Source: Terrimesophilobacter mesophilus
GTDB taxonomy: Bacteria > Actinomycetota > Actinomycetes > Actinomycetales > Microbacteriaceae
DNA length: 64,000 bases
Assembly (NCBI RefSeq): GCF_014200375.1
Contig: NZ_JACHBP010000001.1
Span: forward strand, 1,302,001-1,366,000
Direction: 5' to 3'
The notes under the pieces were generated by a model. The model ran no database searches and was not told where the DNA came from. It saw only the letters and a list, made by a program, of their open reading frames with translations. Position numbers and translations under genes: made by a program. Position 1 is the stretch's first letter. Each line of letters begins with the position of its first letter. This document shows, piece after piece, positions 54,182-63,345 of the stretch.

Positions 54182-54189
54182 GTGAAACC
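54174..54189. promoter_or_regulatory. parS site 1, over the parA start
   Basis: TGTTTCACGTGAAACC, 15 of 16 bases as the universal parS TGTTTCACGTGAAACA. The central GTG is the parA start codon, so ParB bound here may also repress parAB. Confidence 0.92.
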
Positions 54190-54256
54190 TCGCTCAATGG
54201 GATGCGGGTGGTGCGTCGCGTTCGGCGCCGATGGCCAATGTCGTCAACAAAAACGA

Positions 54257-54889
54257 TCAGTCCACTGTAGCCCGAAACACCCGGGTCTCTTCCGTGCCGA
54301 ACTCGGCGCCGAGCGTGACCACTTCGACGTTCGACAGCCTGGCCTTCCGGACCGCCTTTTCGGCGGCGTCGATCTCTCGACCCACCCCTTCCCCCTTCAT
54401 CAGGAGGAGCTCTCCGCCCGACCGAGCCAGCGCTGCGGTGATCGGAATGAGCCTGGACAGCGCGCTGACTGCGCGCGCCGTGACCTGGTCGAATGCCGGA
54501 AGCACCGTGGCATCCTCGGCTCTCGAACGCACGACCTCCACATTCATGAGACCGAGCTCGTGAACCTCTGACTCCAGCCACTCGACCCGGCGCTCCATCG
54601 GCTCGATGAGCACGAACTCGACGTCCGGCCTGGCGATCGCGAGGACGAGTCCCGGCAGTCCAGCGCCACTCCCGACATCCGCCACCCGACCTGGGGACAG
54701 AAGAGGGGCCACCAGAACGCAATTGATGATGTGTCTGGTCCACAGCCGGGGAAGCTCGATGGGGCCGATGAGTCCCAGCTCGACACCCCTCCGCGCGAGC
54801 GCACTGGTGTAGGCCCGCGCAGGCTCGATACGATCTCCGAAGAGCGTCGCCGCGAGGGCGGGTTCGGGTTCTCTCGTCGAATCGATCAT
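54257..54889 (-). CDS. rsmG: 16S rRNA (guanine-N7) methyltransferase RsmG
   Basis: 210-residue SAM methyltransferase modifying G527 of 16S rRNA. RLWTRHIINCVLV, the SAM loop VADVGSGAGLPGLVLAIARP and VTARAVSALSRLI are GidB/RsmG marks. Between jag and parA as in most actinobacteria. Confidence 0.95.
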   Translation of the reverse strand: MIDSTREPEPALAATLFGDRIEPARAYTSALARRGVELGLIGPIELPRLWTRHIINCVLVAPLLSPGRVADVGSGAGLPGLVLAIARPDVEFVLIEPMERRVEWLESEVHELGLMNVEVVRSRAEDATVLPAFDQVTARAVSALSRLIPITAALARSGGELLLMKGEGVGREIDAAEKAVRKARLSNVEVVTLGAEFGTEETRVFRATVD

Positions 54890-54905
54890 CAGTACGTGGC
54901 CTTAA

Positions 54906-54921
54906 TGTTTCACGTGAAACG
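54906..54921. promoter_or_regulatory. parS site 2
   Basis: TGTTTCACGTGAAACG, 15 of 16 bases of the parS consensus, in the gap between jag and rsmG, 732 bases from site 1. Confidence 0.92.
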
Positions 54922-55010
54922 TCGATCGAGACGGCCGGCGGCGCCGGCCTCGCCCGGAAGGGCAGAGGCGGCCTTCCCTCCACGCTCGCGCGCGTTCAGG
55001 TGAGCCATCT

Positions 55011-55616
55011 CTACCGCGTGATGACCGTGTGACGGTCCCTGCCCTCGCCCTCGGACTCCGAGACCAGTCCCTTCGCGGCGACCAGGTCGTGGACCAGCTT
55101 GCGCTCGTACGACGACATCGGCGGCAGATCCACCGAGGCGGCGCCGCCTTCGATCCGCTCCGCTGCCCGCTCGACGAGCTTGGCGAGCTCTCCCTCGCGC
55201 GCCTCCCTGGACCCTCCGACGTCCAGGATCAGGCGCGAGAAGTTCCCCGTCTTCGTCTGCACCGCGATGCGCGCCAGCTCCTGCAGGGCCGTCACCGTGT
55301 CGGGCCGCGACAGTAGTCGAAGGTTCGAATCGCTGCTCGAGTTCACGGACACGTACGCCCGTCCGTCACGAGCGTCGATGTCGATGTCCCCGTCGAGATC
55401 GGTGATGTCGAGCAGCTCTTCGATGTAGTCGGCCGCGATGTCGCCCTCGGCCTCCAGTTGCTCGATCGAGCGCTGGACGTCGCGCCCGGACTCGTGCTCG
55501 GAAGCGTGGGAATCGTCCGCGTCGGGTATCGACACGTCGAGGACCGGGCTCGCGTCGACATCGCCCGCGAGGGCATCGTCATCGGGAGTGTTCGTGATGG
55601 GGGAGGGCTCGGACAA
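55011..55616 (-). CDS. jag: Jag/KhpB-type RNA-binding protein
   Basis: 201 residues: acidic N-terminal part instead of the Jag_N domain, KH domain at about 70-135, R3H domain at 136-201 (LPPMSSYERKLVHDLVAAKG). Start TTG 55616 follows AGAGG by six bases and lies four bases after the yidC stop. RNA-binding partner in division or envelope control in relatives. Confidence 0.92.
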   Translation of the reverse strand: MSEPSPITNTPDDDALAGDVDASPVLDVSIPDADDSHASEHESGRDVQRSIEQLEAEGDIAADYIEELLDITDLDGDIDIDARDGRAYVSVNSSSDSNLRLLSRPDTVTALQELARIAVQTKTGNFSRLILDVGGSREAREGELAKLVERAAERIEGGAASVDLPPMSSYERKLVHDLVAAKGLVSESEGEGRDRHTVITR

Positions 55617-55619
55617 CTG

Positions 55620-56573
55620 CTACCTCTTCTTTTTCTTCTTGCGATTCTTCGGATTGACCGGCTGCGCTCGCTGCGTGGTCTTGGGTTCTTCCGGCTCTGC
55701 CTCGGGCGCCTCATCCTCGATGATGGTGATTCCCCGCCGCTGGTTCTTCTTGGCCACGCGCGCTTCCCGTGCCAGCGCCGCTTCGCTGCCGGGAGTCGGC
55801 ATGTTCCGGATGACGATGAACTGCTGCGCCATCGTCCAGATGTTGGAGACGAGCCAGTAGAACATGACGCCGAGCGGGAACGTGAAGCCGGAGAACAGGA
55901 ACACGAAGGGGAGCACGTAGAGCAGCATCCGCTGCTGCTTGTACATCGGGCTCGCCTTCATCTCGGGCGACTGGTTCTTCGACATGATCTGCAGCTGCGT
56001 GATGAACTGCGACGCGGTCATGAGCACGACCATGACGGAGGCGATCACGATGACGGAGACGTTGCCATCCGCCGTGCTGATCGCGAGCTTCAGCGGTGCT
56101 CCGAAGAAGACCGACTCGCCGAAGGAGTGCGACAGCCCCTTGCTGAGGAGGCCGACCCCGATTCCCTCGTGCTGGGCATTCTGCAGCACGGAGAAGAGCC
56201 CGAAGAAGATCGGCATCTGCAGCAGGAGCGGAAGGCAAGAGCTCAGCGGATTCGTACCCGTCTTCTTATACATCTCCATGGTCTCGCGTGACATCGCCTC
56301 ACGGGAGAACTGGTCCTTCTTGCCCTTGTACTTGTCCTGGATCTTCTTGAGCTGCGGTGCGACCTCGAGCATCCGACGCTGGCTCTTGATCTGCCGCACG
56401 AAGATCGGGATGAGCGCGGCGCGAACGACGAGCACGAGCCCGACGATCGAGAGCACCCAGGTGGTGCCGGCATCCTTATCCATGCCGATGCTCGTGAAGA
56501 CCCCGTGGAACGCGACGAGAATCGCCTCGATGATCCACTTGATGGGCCAGAGGATTGTGCCGATGAAGTCCAT
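55620..56573 (-). CDS. yidC: YidC membrane protein insertase
   Basis: 317 residues, five core membrane segments. The conserved Arg in the hydrophilic groove is in VLVVRAALIPIFVRQ; cytosolic helical hairpin KIQDKYKGKKDQFSREAM; tail strongly basic (NPKNRKKKKKR), for ribosome contact. Short Gram-positive form without the periplasmic domain. Confidence 0.96.
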   Translation of the reverse strand: MDFIGTILWPIKWIIEAILVAFHGVFTSIGMDKDAGTTWVLSIVGLVLVVRAALIPIFVRQIKSQRRMLEVAPQLKKIQDKYKGKKDQFSREAMSRETMEMYKKTGTNPLSSCLPLLLQMPIFFGLFSVLQNAQHEGIGVGLLSKGLSHSFGESVFFGAPLKLAISTADGNVSVIVIASVMVVLMTASQFITQLQIMSKNQSPEMKASPMYKQQRMLLYVLPFVFLFSGFTFPLGVMFYWLVSNIWTMAQQFIVIRNMPTPGSEAALAREARVAKKNQRRGITIIEDEAPEAEPEEPKTTQRAQPVNPKNRKKKKKR

Positions 56574-56580
56574 TCGGGCG

Positions 56581-56889
56581 TCAGGCCTTTCCCTGTGACG
56601 GGACCACGAAACCAGCTCGCGTGACACCGTACGTTGTTCGGATATTGCGGGGAACGTCGTCGACACCGCCGGCGGCCCAGGGGTGGCACCGCGCAATGCG
56701 TCGCGACCCGAGCCAGATGCCCTTCATGACACCGTGCTGCTGGATGGCGTGCAGGGCATAGTGCGAGCAGGACGGGTAGTACCGGCAGACATCCCCGTAG
56801 AGGGGAGAGATCACGACGCGGTACACGCGCAGGATGGCGATGCAGACGTTGCGCGGAAGAAGGAAGAGCACGGTCGCCACTGCCTTCAT
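56581..56889 (-). CDS. yidD: membrane insertion efficiency factor YidD
   Basis: 102 residues: VYRVVISPLYGDVCRYYPSC is the diagnostic core, with three conserved cysteines, then IARCHPWAAGG. Start overlaps the rnpA stop (ATGA). Confidence 0.95.
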   Translation of the reverse strand: MKAVATVLFLLPRNVCIAILRVYRVVISPLYGDVCRYYPSCSHYALHAIQQHGVMKGIWLGSRRIARCHPWAAGGVDDVPRNIRTTYGVTRAGFVVPSQGKA

Positions 56890-57224
56890 CGCCCGTCACT
56901 TCCTTCCACAACCGATCTCAGTTCATCACGAAGAGCAGCCCAGCCGGCATCGACCGACGCTGGCAGCGGGCGCACAACGACATCGATACCGCGGACTCCG
57001 CCATCCACCAGCTCGCGGGCGACGGCCTTCAGCCGCCGTCGTACGAGGTTGCGGATCACAGCGTTTCCCACTTTCTTGGTGACGACGAATCCGAACCGCG
57101 CAGGATCACCGGGTGACGAGGGCGCCACACTGACGACCATGGTCTCGCGTGAATCCCGTCGGCCACGTCGAAGAGTGGTGCGGAAGTCCGCTGGCGTGAC
57201 CAGGCGATTCGCTCTCGCCAGCAC
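56886..57224 (-). CDS. rnpA: RNase P protein component
   Basis: 112 residues. FGFVVTKKVGNAVIRNLVRR contains the RNR-type motif (here RNLVRRRLK) that binds the P RNA. Start GTG 57224, seven bases after rpmH. Confidence 0.95.
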   Translation of the reverse strand: MLARANRLVTPADFRTTLRRGRRDSRETMVVSVAPSSPGDPARFGFVVTKKVGNAVIRNLVRRRLKAVARELVDGGVRGIDVVVRPLPASVDAGWAALRDELRSVVEGSDGR

Positions 57225-57231
57225 ACGCGAC

Positions 57232-57369
57232 TCAGGCGGAGAGTTCGGAACGGCCCTTGCGACGGCGTGCGCTCAGGATGGCGCGCCCAGCGCGGGTGCG
57301 CATCCGAAGTCGGAATCCGTGAACCTTGGCCCGGCGGCGGTTGTTCGGCTGGAACGTTCTCTTGCTCAT
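57232..57369 (-). CDS. rpmH: 50S ribosomal protein L34
   Basis: 45 residues: [20 protein letters not shown] and the [18 protein letters not shown] end. First gene of rpmH-rnpA-yidD-yidC-jag. Confidence 0.97.
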   Translation of the reverse strand: MSKRTFQPNNRRRAKVHGFRLRMRTRAGRAILSARRRKGRSELSA

Positions 57370-57640
57370 CGCTTTTTCTCCACAGTGTCGTGAACTCCAC
57401 TGGGCAATCAGCAATACAAGCGCTGGGCCCCGGGAAGCAGGTGCCTAATCGGCAGAAGTCAACTGATTAAAGGTACGGGCTTAACGGCGCAGGGTCAAAC
57501 TGTACGCATCAGTCCGACACCGGTTCTCCCCAGTCTGAAACAGGGGTTGTCCACACACGTCCTCGACAAACTAAGGTGGTCTCACTGCACAGTCGGTGGA
57601 TAACCCTGTGAATAACCGGTTGGCCGAATCAAAGGGAACC
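57370..57640. promoter_or_regulatory. rpmH-dnaA gap with DnaA boxes
   Basis: Divergent promoter region. DnaA-box-like sites: TTGTCCACA (57547-57555), GGTGGATAA (57595-57603) and TGTGAATAA (57607-57615), the last two with one mismatch each. They probably serve dnaA autoregulation and may form part of the origin. Confidence 0.7.
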
Positions 57641-59050
57641 ATGGACGAGAGCGTTGATCCCACTCGGGAACTCTGGCATTCGGTGCTCGAAGCCCTCCGT
57701 TCGGACGATCGCATCACGCCACAGCTCGAGGGATTCCTCTCTCTCGTCGAACCCAAGGGTGTCATGGCGGGAACCCTCTACCTCGAGGTTCCGAACGACC
57801 TGACCCGCGGCATGCTCGAGCAACGCATCCGCCTCCCGCTTCTGAACGCGATCGCCGCCCTGAGCGAAGACCAGTCGGTCTCCACCTTCGCGATCGTCGT
57901 CAATCCCGACATCGTCCACGACTACCTGGAACCGCCGGAGCAGACCGACCAGCCGTACATCGAGCAGCAGCTGAACCCCACCCCGGTGGACTCCGGCAAG
58001 CGATCGGACTCCCGCCTGAACCCGAAGTACAGCTTCGACAACTTCGTCATCGGCGGCTCGAATCGTTTCGCGCACGCCGCGGCCGTCGCCGTCGCGGAAG
58101 CCCCGGCCAAGGCCTACAACCCGCTCTTCATCTACGGGGAGTCCGGGCTCGGCAAGACCCACCTGCTCCACGCGATCGGCCACTACGCGGAGAGTCTCTA
58201 CCCCGGCATCCGCATCCGGTATGTGAGCTCCGAGGAGTTCACCAACGACTTCATCAACTCGATCGCCAACAACCGCGCCTCGGTGTTCCAGTCCCGCTAT
58301 CGCGAGATCGACATCCTGCTCATCGACGACATCCAGTTCCTCCAGGGCAAGGATTCGACGCAGGAGGCCTTCTTCCACACCTTCAACACCCTTCACGACC
58401 ACAACAAGCAGGTCGTCATCACGAGCGACCTGCCGCCGAAACACCTCACCGGGTTCGAAGACCGGATGCGGTCGCGCTTCGAGTGGGGCCTCATCACGGA
58501 TGTCCAGGCCCCTGACCTGGAGACCCGCATCGCCATCCTGCGCAAGAAGGCGCAGAGCGAGCGTCTCCAGGTCCCCGACGACATCCTCGAATACATGGCC
58601 TCGAAGGTGTCCTCGAACATCCGTGAACTCGAGGGGACGCTCATCCGCGTCACCGCCTTCTCCAGCCTCAACAAAACGCCGGTCGACCTTTCACTCGTGC
58701 AGACGGTTCTGAAAGACCTCATCACGCTCGACGAGGACAATGTGATCGCTCCGGTCGACATCATCAATCACACGGCCGACTACTTCAAGCTCACGATCGA
58801 CGACCTGTATGGTTCATCGCGATCCCAGGCTGTTGCGACCGCCCGCCAGATCGCCATGTACCTGTGCCGGGAACTCACGAACCTCTCGCTGCCGAAGATC
58901 GGTCAGCTCTTCGGCAATCGGGATCACACGACAGTCATGTACGCGAACAAGAAGATCAGCGAACTCATGAAGGAGCGTCGCTCGATCTACAACCAGGTGA
59001 CAGAACTCACGAGCCGGATCAAACAGAACCATCGCTACAACAAGAACTGA
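57641..59050 (+). CDS. dnaA: DnaA, replication initiator
   Basis: 469 residues. N-terminal domain I at 1-90, linker, AAA+ core with Walker [13 protein letters not shown] and [13 protein letters not shown], and the DNA-binding domain IV with [19 protein letters not shown] 57641 has AAAGGGA upstream; GTG 57596 would add 15 unusual residues. Confidence 0.97.
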   Translation: MDESVDPTRELWHSVLEALRSDDRITPQLEGFLSLVEPKGVMAGTLYLEVPNDLTRGMLEQRIRLPLLNAIAALSEDQSVSTFAIVVNPDIVHDYLEPPEQTDQPYIEQQLNPTPVDSGKRSDSRLNPKYSFDNFVIGGSNRFAHAAAVAVAEAPAKAYNPLFIYGESGLGKTHLLHAIGHYAESLYPGIRIRYVSSEEFTNDFINSIANNRASVFQSRYREIDILLIDDIQFLQGKDSTQEAFFHTFNTLHDHNKQVVITSDLPPKHLTGFEDRMRSRFEWGLITDVQAPDLETRIAILRKKAQSERLQVPDDILEYMASKVSSNIRELEGTLIRVTAFSSLNKTPVDLSLVQTVLKDLITLDEDNVIAPVDIINHTADYFKLTIDDLYGSSRSQAVATARQIAMYLCRELTNLSLPKIGQLFGNRDHTTVMYANKKISELMKERRSIYNQVTELTSRIKQNHRYNKN

Positions 59051-59374
59051 CAGGCCAACTACCCACATGTGGATAACTTGTGGATAATCGCCCCGATCCT
59101 TGTGGGCAAGTACGGGAGCCTTGTGAGTTCACTTCCCTCGGAGAGCACGACCCCAGCTCCTCCACGCCATCCCACCCACATCATCTGCACATCTCACACC
59201 GGTGTAGTTTCCCCACGATGTCGAGGATTCGATGACCTGTCCACAGTTCACACAGCGGTTAATGTCATTAGTTCTTTAAAGAATCATGATGGGGGAGGAT
59301 AACCCTAGAGGCCGGCTCTTGCGCCGTGTGCCAGTATTAAGACCCGGACCGCACTCGGATCGACAGAGGTGACC
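59051..59374. other. oriC: replication origin oriC
   Basis: Gap between dnaA and dnaN, the usual actinobacterial oriC site. Two exact DnaA boxes TGTGGATAA at 59068-59076 and 59079-59087, spaced 11 bases (one helical turn); CTGTCCACA at 59237-59245; several TGTGG or CCACA half sites; and an AT-rich stretch at 59257-59290 (TTAATGTCATTAGTTCTTTA) that could be the unwinding element. Confidence 0.85.
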
Positions 59375-60523
59375 ATGAAGTTCCAAGTCAATCGTGACGT
59401 CTTCAGCGAGGCCGTGTCCTTCGCGGTGAAGCTCCTGCCTCAACGCACGACACTCCCGATCCTGAGCGGAGTTCTCGTGGACGCCACCGCTGACGGCCTG
59501 ACCCTGTCGTCCTTCGACTACGAGGTGTCGACGCAGACCACGATCACGGCCGACATCGAGGAGACCGGCCGTGTCCTGGTCTCCGGCCGACTGCTCGCCG
59601 ATATCGCCAGCAGGCTTCCTGCTGCTCCGGTCCATGTCTCCACGGAGGGATCGAAGATCATCGTGAAGTGCGGTACGGCGAACTTCACACTCCTCAGCAT
59701 GCCGGTGGAGGAATACCCGACGCTCCCCGTCATCGCGGAACAGTCCGGACTGCTTCCGGCCGAGGCGTTCTCCACGGCGGTATCCCAGGTGGCCGTGGCC
59801 GCGAGCCGCGACGATGTCACCCCGGTCATCACCGGCGTCCAGCTCGAAGTGAGTGAGAACAGCCTGAGCCTCGTGGCGACCGACCGCTACCGGGTGGCCA
59901 TTCGCGAAGTGGACTGGGAGTCTTCCGGCAAGGCGTCCGCCGACGCGGTCACCGCCCTGGTCCCGGCGCGCACGCTCATGGAGATCGGGAAGACGTTCGG
60001 CCACAGCGGAACGATCTCCGTGTCGATCACGAACAGTGACGAGCGCGAGCTCATCGCCTTCAGCGCGGACAAGAAGACCGTGACGTCGCTGCTCATCAAG
60101 GGGAATTTCCCTCCCGTGCGTCGCCTCTTCCCGGATGTTGCGGAGAACTACGCGGTCGTGAACACCGCAGATCTCATGGAGGCCGTCCGTCGCGTCTCAC
60201 TCGTCCTGGAGCGAGAGGCCGCCCTGCGCTTCACCTTCACGATCGACGGCGTCACCCTCGAAGCGATCGGATCCGAGCAGGCCCAGGCATCCGAAACCAT
60301 CGATGGACACCTCAACGGCGACGACACCATCGTGTCCCTCAAACCGCAGTTCCTGCTCGATGGACTCGGCGCAGTCCACTCCGAGTTTGTGCGGATATCC
60401 TTCACGAAGACGGACAATCCGAACAAGCCCGGCCCGGTTCTCATCACGAGCCAGTCATCGAAGGATCAGCCCGGCGCAGACAACTACAAGTACTTGCTGC
60501 AGCCGAATCTTCTGTTGCGTTGA
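59375..60523 (+). CDS. dnaN: DNA polymerase III beta clamp
   Basis: 382 residues in three similar folds. MKFQVNRDVFSEAVSFAVKL at the start and LLQPNLLLR at the end match the actinobacterial clamp. ATG 59375 follows AGAGG by five bases. Confidence 0.97.
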   Translation: MKFQVNRDVFSEAVSFAVKLLPQRTTLPILSGVLVDATADGLTLSSFDYEVSTQTTITADIEETGRVLVSGRLLADIASRLPAAPVHVSTEGSKIIVKCGTANFTLLSMPVEEYPTLPVIAEQSGLLPAEAFSTAVSQVAVAASRDDVTPVITGVQLEVSENSLSLVATDRYRVAIREVDWESSGKASADAVTALVPARTLMEIGKTFGHSGTISVSITNSDERELIAFSADKKTVTSLLIKGNFPPVRRLFPDVAENYAVVNTADLMEAVRRVSLVLEREAALRFTFTIDGVTLEAIGSEQAQASETIDGHLNGDDTIVSLKPQFLLDGLGAVHSEFVRISFTKTDNPNKPGPVLITSQSSKDQPGADNYKYLLQPNLLLR

Positions 60524-60562
60524 TGCCTTGACGCACTGCAGGGAGTAGGAAGAAGGATTTCG

Positions 60563-61453
60563 ATGCACATCGGGTTGGTCGGTCTCGGCAGGATGGGCAG
60601 CAACATGCGGACCAGGCTGAGGGATCATCACATCACCGTGACCGGCTTCGACAAGAATCCGGATGTCACCGACGTGGCTACCCTCAAGGATCTCGTGAAG
60701 GCGATTCCCGCGCCCCGCATCGTGTGGGTCATGGTCCCAGCCGGCGACATCACGCACTCGGTGGTCACGGAACTGGCTGGTCTGCTCGACAAGGGGGATC
60801 TCATCATCGACGGTGGGAACTCACGATTCACGGAGGATGCGCGGCACGGCGTTCTCGCCGACAAGCACGGAGTCGGCTTCATGGATGCCGGGGTCTCCGG
60901 AGGAGTGTGGGGCCTCGCCAACGGTTACGGCCTCATGGTCGGAGGATCGGACGAGCACGTGGAGCGGGCCATGCCGATCTTCGATGCGCTGCGTCCGGAG
61001 GGCCCGCGCGAGGAGGGTTTCGTCCACGTCGGACCCGTGGGCGCCGGCCACTACGCCAAGATGGTGCACAACGGGATCGAATACGGCATCATGCAGTCGT
61101 TCGCCGAGGGCTACGAACTCCTCGACACGCGAGAAGATCTCATCAAAGATGTGACGGGAACCTTCAAAGCGTGGCAGCGGGGCACCGTCGTGCGGTCCTG
61201 GCTCCTCGAACTGCTCGTTCGCGCCCTCGAGCAGGATCCGGAATTCGAGGAGATCGAAGGATACGTCGACGATTCGGGAGAGGGCCGGTGGACTCTTGAA
61301 GAGGCCATCGACCACGCCGTACCGATGCCGGTGATCTCGGCCTCCATCTTCGCGCGCTTCGTGTCGCGCCAGGGCGATGAGTCACCGGCCATGAAGGCGG
61401 TTGCCGCACTTCGGCACCAGTTCGGCGGGCACGCCGTCAAGAAGTCGGATTGA
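60563..61453 (+). CDS. gnd: 6-phosphogluconate dehydrogenase, short type
   Basis: 296 residues, the NAD-preferring short form. GLVGLGRMGSNM (nucleotide loop), DGGNSRFTED, GVSGGVWGLANG and KMVHNGIEYGIMQ contain the catalytic Lys and Asn. Its place between dnaN and recF is standard in actinobacteria. Confidence 0.95.
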   Translation: MHIGLVGLGRMGSNMRTRLRDHHITVTGFDKNPDVTDVATLKDLVKAIPAPRIVWVMVPAGDITHSVVTELAGLLDKGDLIIDGGNSRFTEDARHGVLADKHGVGFMDAGVSGGVWGLANGYGLMVGGSDEHVERAMPIFDALRPEGPREEGFVHVGPVGAGHYAKMVHNGIEYGIMQSFAEGYELLDTREDLIKDVTGTFKAWQRGTVVRSWLLELLVRALEQDPEFEEIEGYVDDSGEGRWTLEEAIDHAVPMPVISASIFARFVSRQGDESPAMKAVAALRHQFGGHAVKKSD

Positions 61454-61483
61454 TCGGATGAGCGCCAGACCTCCCCTGCGGCC

Positions 61484-62701
61484 GTGATCGTCACCCGCCT
61501 GAGCCTCACAGACTTTCGGAACTACCGATCCGTCGACCTCGACTTGGCACCGGGACCCAATCTCTTCGTCGGCAGGAATGGGCAGGGCAAGACCAATCTC
61601 GTCGAATCGCTCGGATATCTGGGAACCCTGGGTAGTCACCGCGTGTCGAGCGAGCAGGCAATGATCCGACAGGGCGCCGACGCGGCCATCATTCGTGCGC
61701 GGGTGTCGCACGAGGACAAGGAGCTGCTCCTCGAGGTCCAGTTGAACCGAACCGGCGCGAACCGAGCGCAGGTGAACAGACACCAGGTCAAGGTACGGGA
61801 ACTGCCTGGCTACTTCTCCACCGTGCTCTTCGCCCCGGAGGATCTCGCACTCGTCCGCGGAGAGCCTTCTCTTCGTCGTCGGTTCCTCGACGAGTTGCTC
61901 GTCCTGCGCAATCCACGTCTCTCCGCAGTGCTCTCTGACTACGACCGGGTCCTGCGGCAGCGGAACACGCTCCTCAAATCGGCTCGGGCGGCGGGGGTGC
62001 GCGGAAACGACCTCTCGACCCTCGACGTATGGGACGAACGGTTGATCACGCTCGGCTCAGAACTCATCGAGGCACGGGGACGACTCGTCGCCGAGCTGCA
62101 ACCGCGCGTGGCCGAGGCATACGTCTCGGTCGCGGGCGACGACCACCATGCGATGCTCGCGAGCCGGCTGAGCGTGCTCGCCGGCGACCCGGATGCCGAA
62201 TCAGATGAGCAGGACATCCGTACGGTCATGGCGGCGGAGGAGGTCATGGCGCGATTTCGCGAGTCTCTCGACCGGCTTCGCCGGAGCGAACTGGACCGCG
62301 GCATGACGCTCGTCGGACCGCACCGGGATGATCTCGTGCTCGAACTCAATGGCATGCCGGCCAGGGGCTACGCGAGTCACGGAGAGTCATGGTCGTTCGC
62401 CTTAGCGCTCAAACTCGCATCCGCCGGGGTGCTGCGGGCAGAGTCCAGGGTGGGAGATCCCGTGCTCGTTCTCGACGACGTGTTCGCGGAACTCGACGAG
62501 TCGCGGCGGGGGCGACTGGGAGCAGCGGTCGACGACTTCGAGCAGGTCCTCATCACGGCCGCGGTCTTCGGGGATGTTCCCCCTGCGCTGGCGAGGAATA
62601 CGGTGCAGATCGAGCGCGGCACGATCGTCGACGCGAGAAATCCGACCGGCGACACCGAACCCACGCCTGTGGAGGAGAGGATGTCGGATGTCGCCGACTG
62701 A
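61484..62701 (+). CDS. recF: RecF, gap-repair ATPase
   Basis: 405 residues. Walker A FVGRNGQGKTNLVES, signature-like region around HGESWSFALALKLA, and VLVLDDVFAELDESRR as Walker B. GTG start at 61484. Confidence 0.96.
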   Translation: MIVTRLSLTDFRNYRSVDLDLAPGPNLFVGRNGQGKTNLVESLGYLGTLGSHRVSSEQAMIRQGADAAIIRARVSHEDKELLLEVQLNRTGANRAQVNRHQVKVRELPGYFSTVLFAPEDLALVRGEPSLRRRFLDELLVLRNPRLSAVLSDYDRVLRQRNTLLKSARAAGVRGNDLSTLDVWDERLITLGSELIEARGRLVAELQPRVAEAYVSVAGDDHHAMLASRLSVLAGDPDAESDEQDIRTVMAAEEVMARFRESLDRLRRSELDRGMTLVGPHRDDLVLELNGMPARGYASHGESWSFALALKLASAGVLRAESRVGDPVLVLDDVFAELDESRRGRLGAAVDDFEQVLITAAVFGDVPPALARNTVQIERGTIVDARNPTGDTEPTPVEERMSDVAD

Positions 62702-63188
62702 CCCGGGTTCCTCCGAACACATCGCGGTGTTCCAGAGGTTCCGCGAGATCTTCGGCAACCGGGCCGCGACGTCATCCGACGCTCGCAAACGCGCGAAGCG
62801 GGAACCGGGAGCGACAACGCCGTTCGGTGCCGGCAGGGAACCTCACGGTCTCGGCGATGTCGTCGACGCGCTGACTGCCAGGCTGGGCTGGAACTCCTCG
62901 CTCGCCAGGTCGGAGCTCATCGACTCCTGGGCCGAACTCGTGGGAGAGGAGACGGCAGGGCACTCGACGCCGGTCGGCATCGAAGGAGGCCTCCTGACGG
63001 TGTCGTGCGACTCGACGGCGTGGGCCACCCAGCTGCGGCTGATGCGGTCGCAGATCCTGACCAGGATCGCCCAGCGGTACCCGGATGCCGGCATCGAGAC
63101 ACTCCGCTTCGACGGGCCAGGTGTTCCCTCGTGGAAAAAGGGCCCCAGATCAGTTCCAGGGCGTGGTCCGCGCGATACTTACGGCTGA
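62688..63188 (+). CDS. DUF721 family protein
   Basis: 166 residues. The C-terminal DUF721 domain (LGWNSSLARSELIDSWAELV, LLTVSCDSTAWATQLRLM) is the same one always found between recF and gyrB. N terminus variable and basic. Start ATG 62688 overlaps recF by 14 bases. Function unknown. Confidence 0.92.
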   Translation: MSPTDPGSSEHIAVFQRFREIFGNRAATSSDARKRAKREPGATTPFGAGREPHGLGDVVDALTARLGWNSSLARSELIDSWAELVGEETAGHSTPVGIEGGLLTVSCDSTAWATQLRLMRSQILTRIAQRYPDAGIETLRFDGPGVPSWKKGPRSVPGRGPRDTYG

Positions 63189-63345
63189 ATAGGCAAAAGA
63201 GGTGCCCGGAACGAAATAAAGTCCCCAGAAGGCCGAATCCGGGTTTTCGGGCGGCGTCCTTTGATAGAATCGAAGTGTCGTCGAGGCAGCTACTGGCACA
63301 GGAGCGGAGCCCGAAGAAACCACCAGGCAGGAGCTCGATCCATAC
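63189..63345 (+). promoter_or_regulatory. gyrB upstream region
   Basis: 157-base gap. TAGAAT at 63265-63270 is a good -10; no clear -35 is placed 16-18 bases before it (TTTT-containing stretch at 63243-63247). No other gene seen. Confidence 0.5.
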
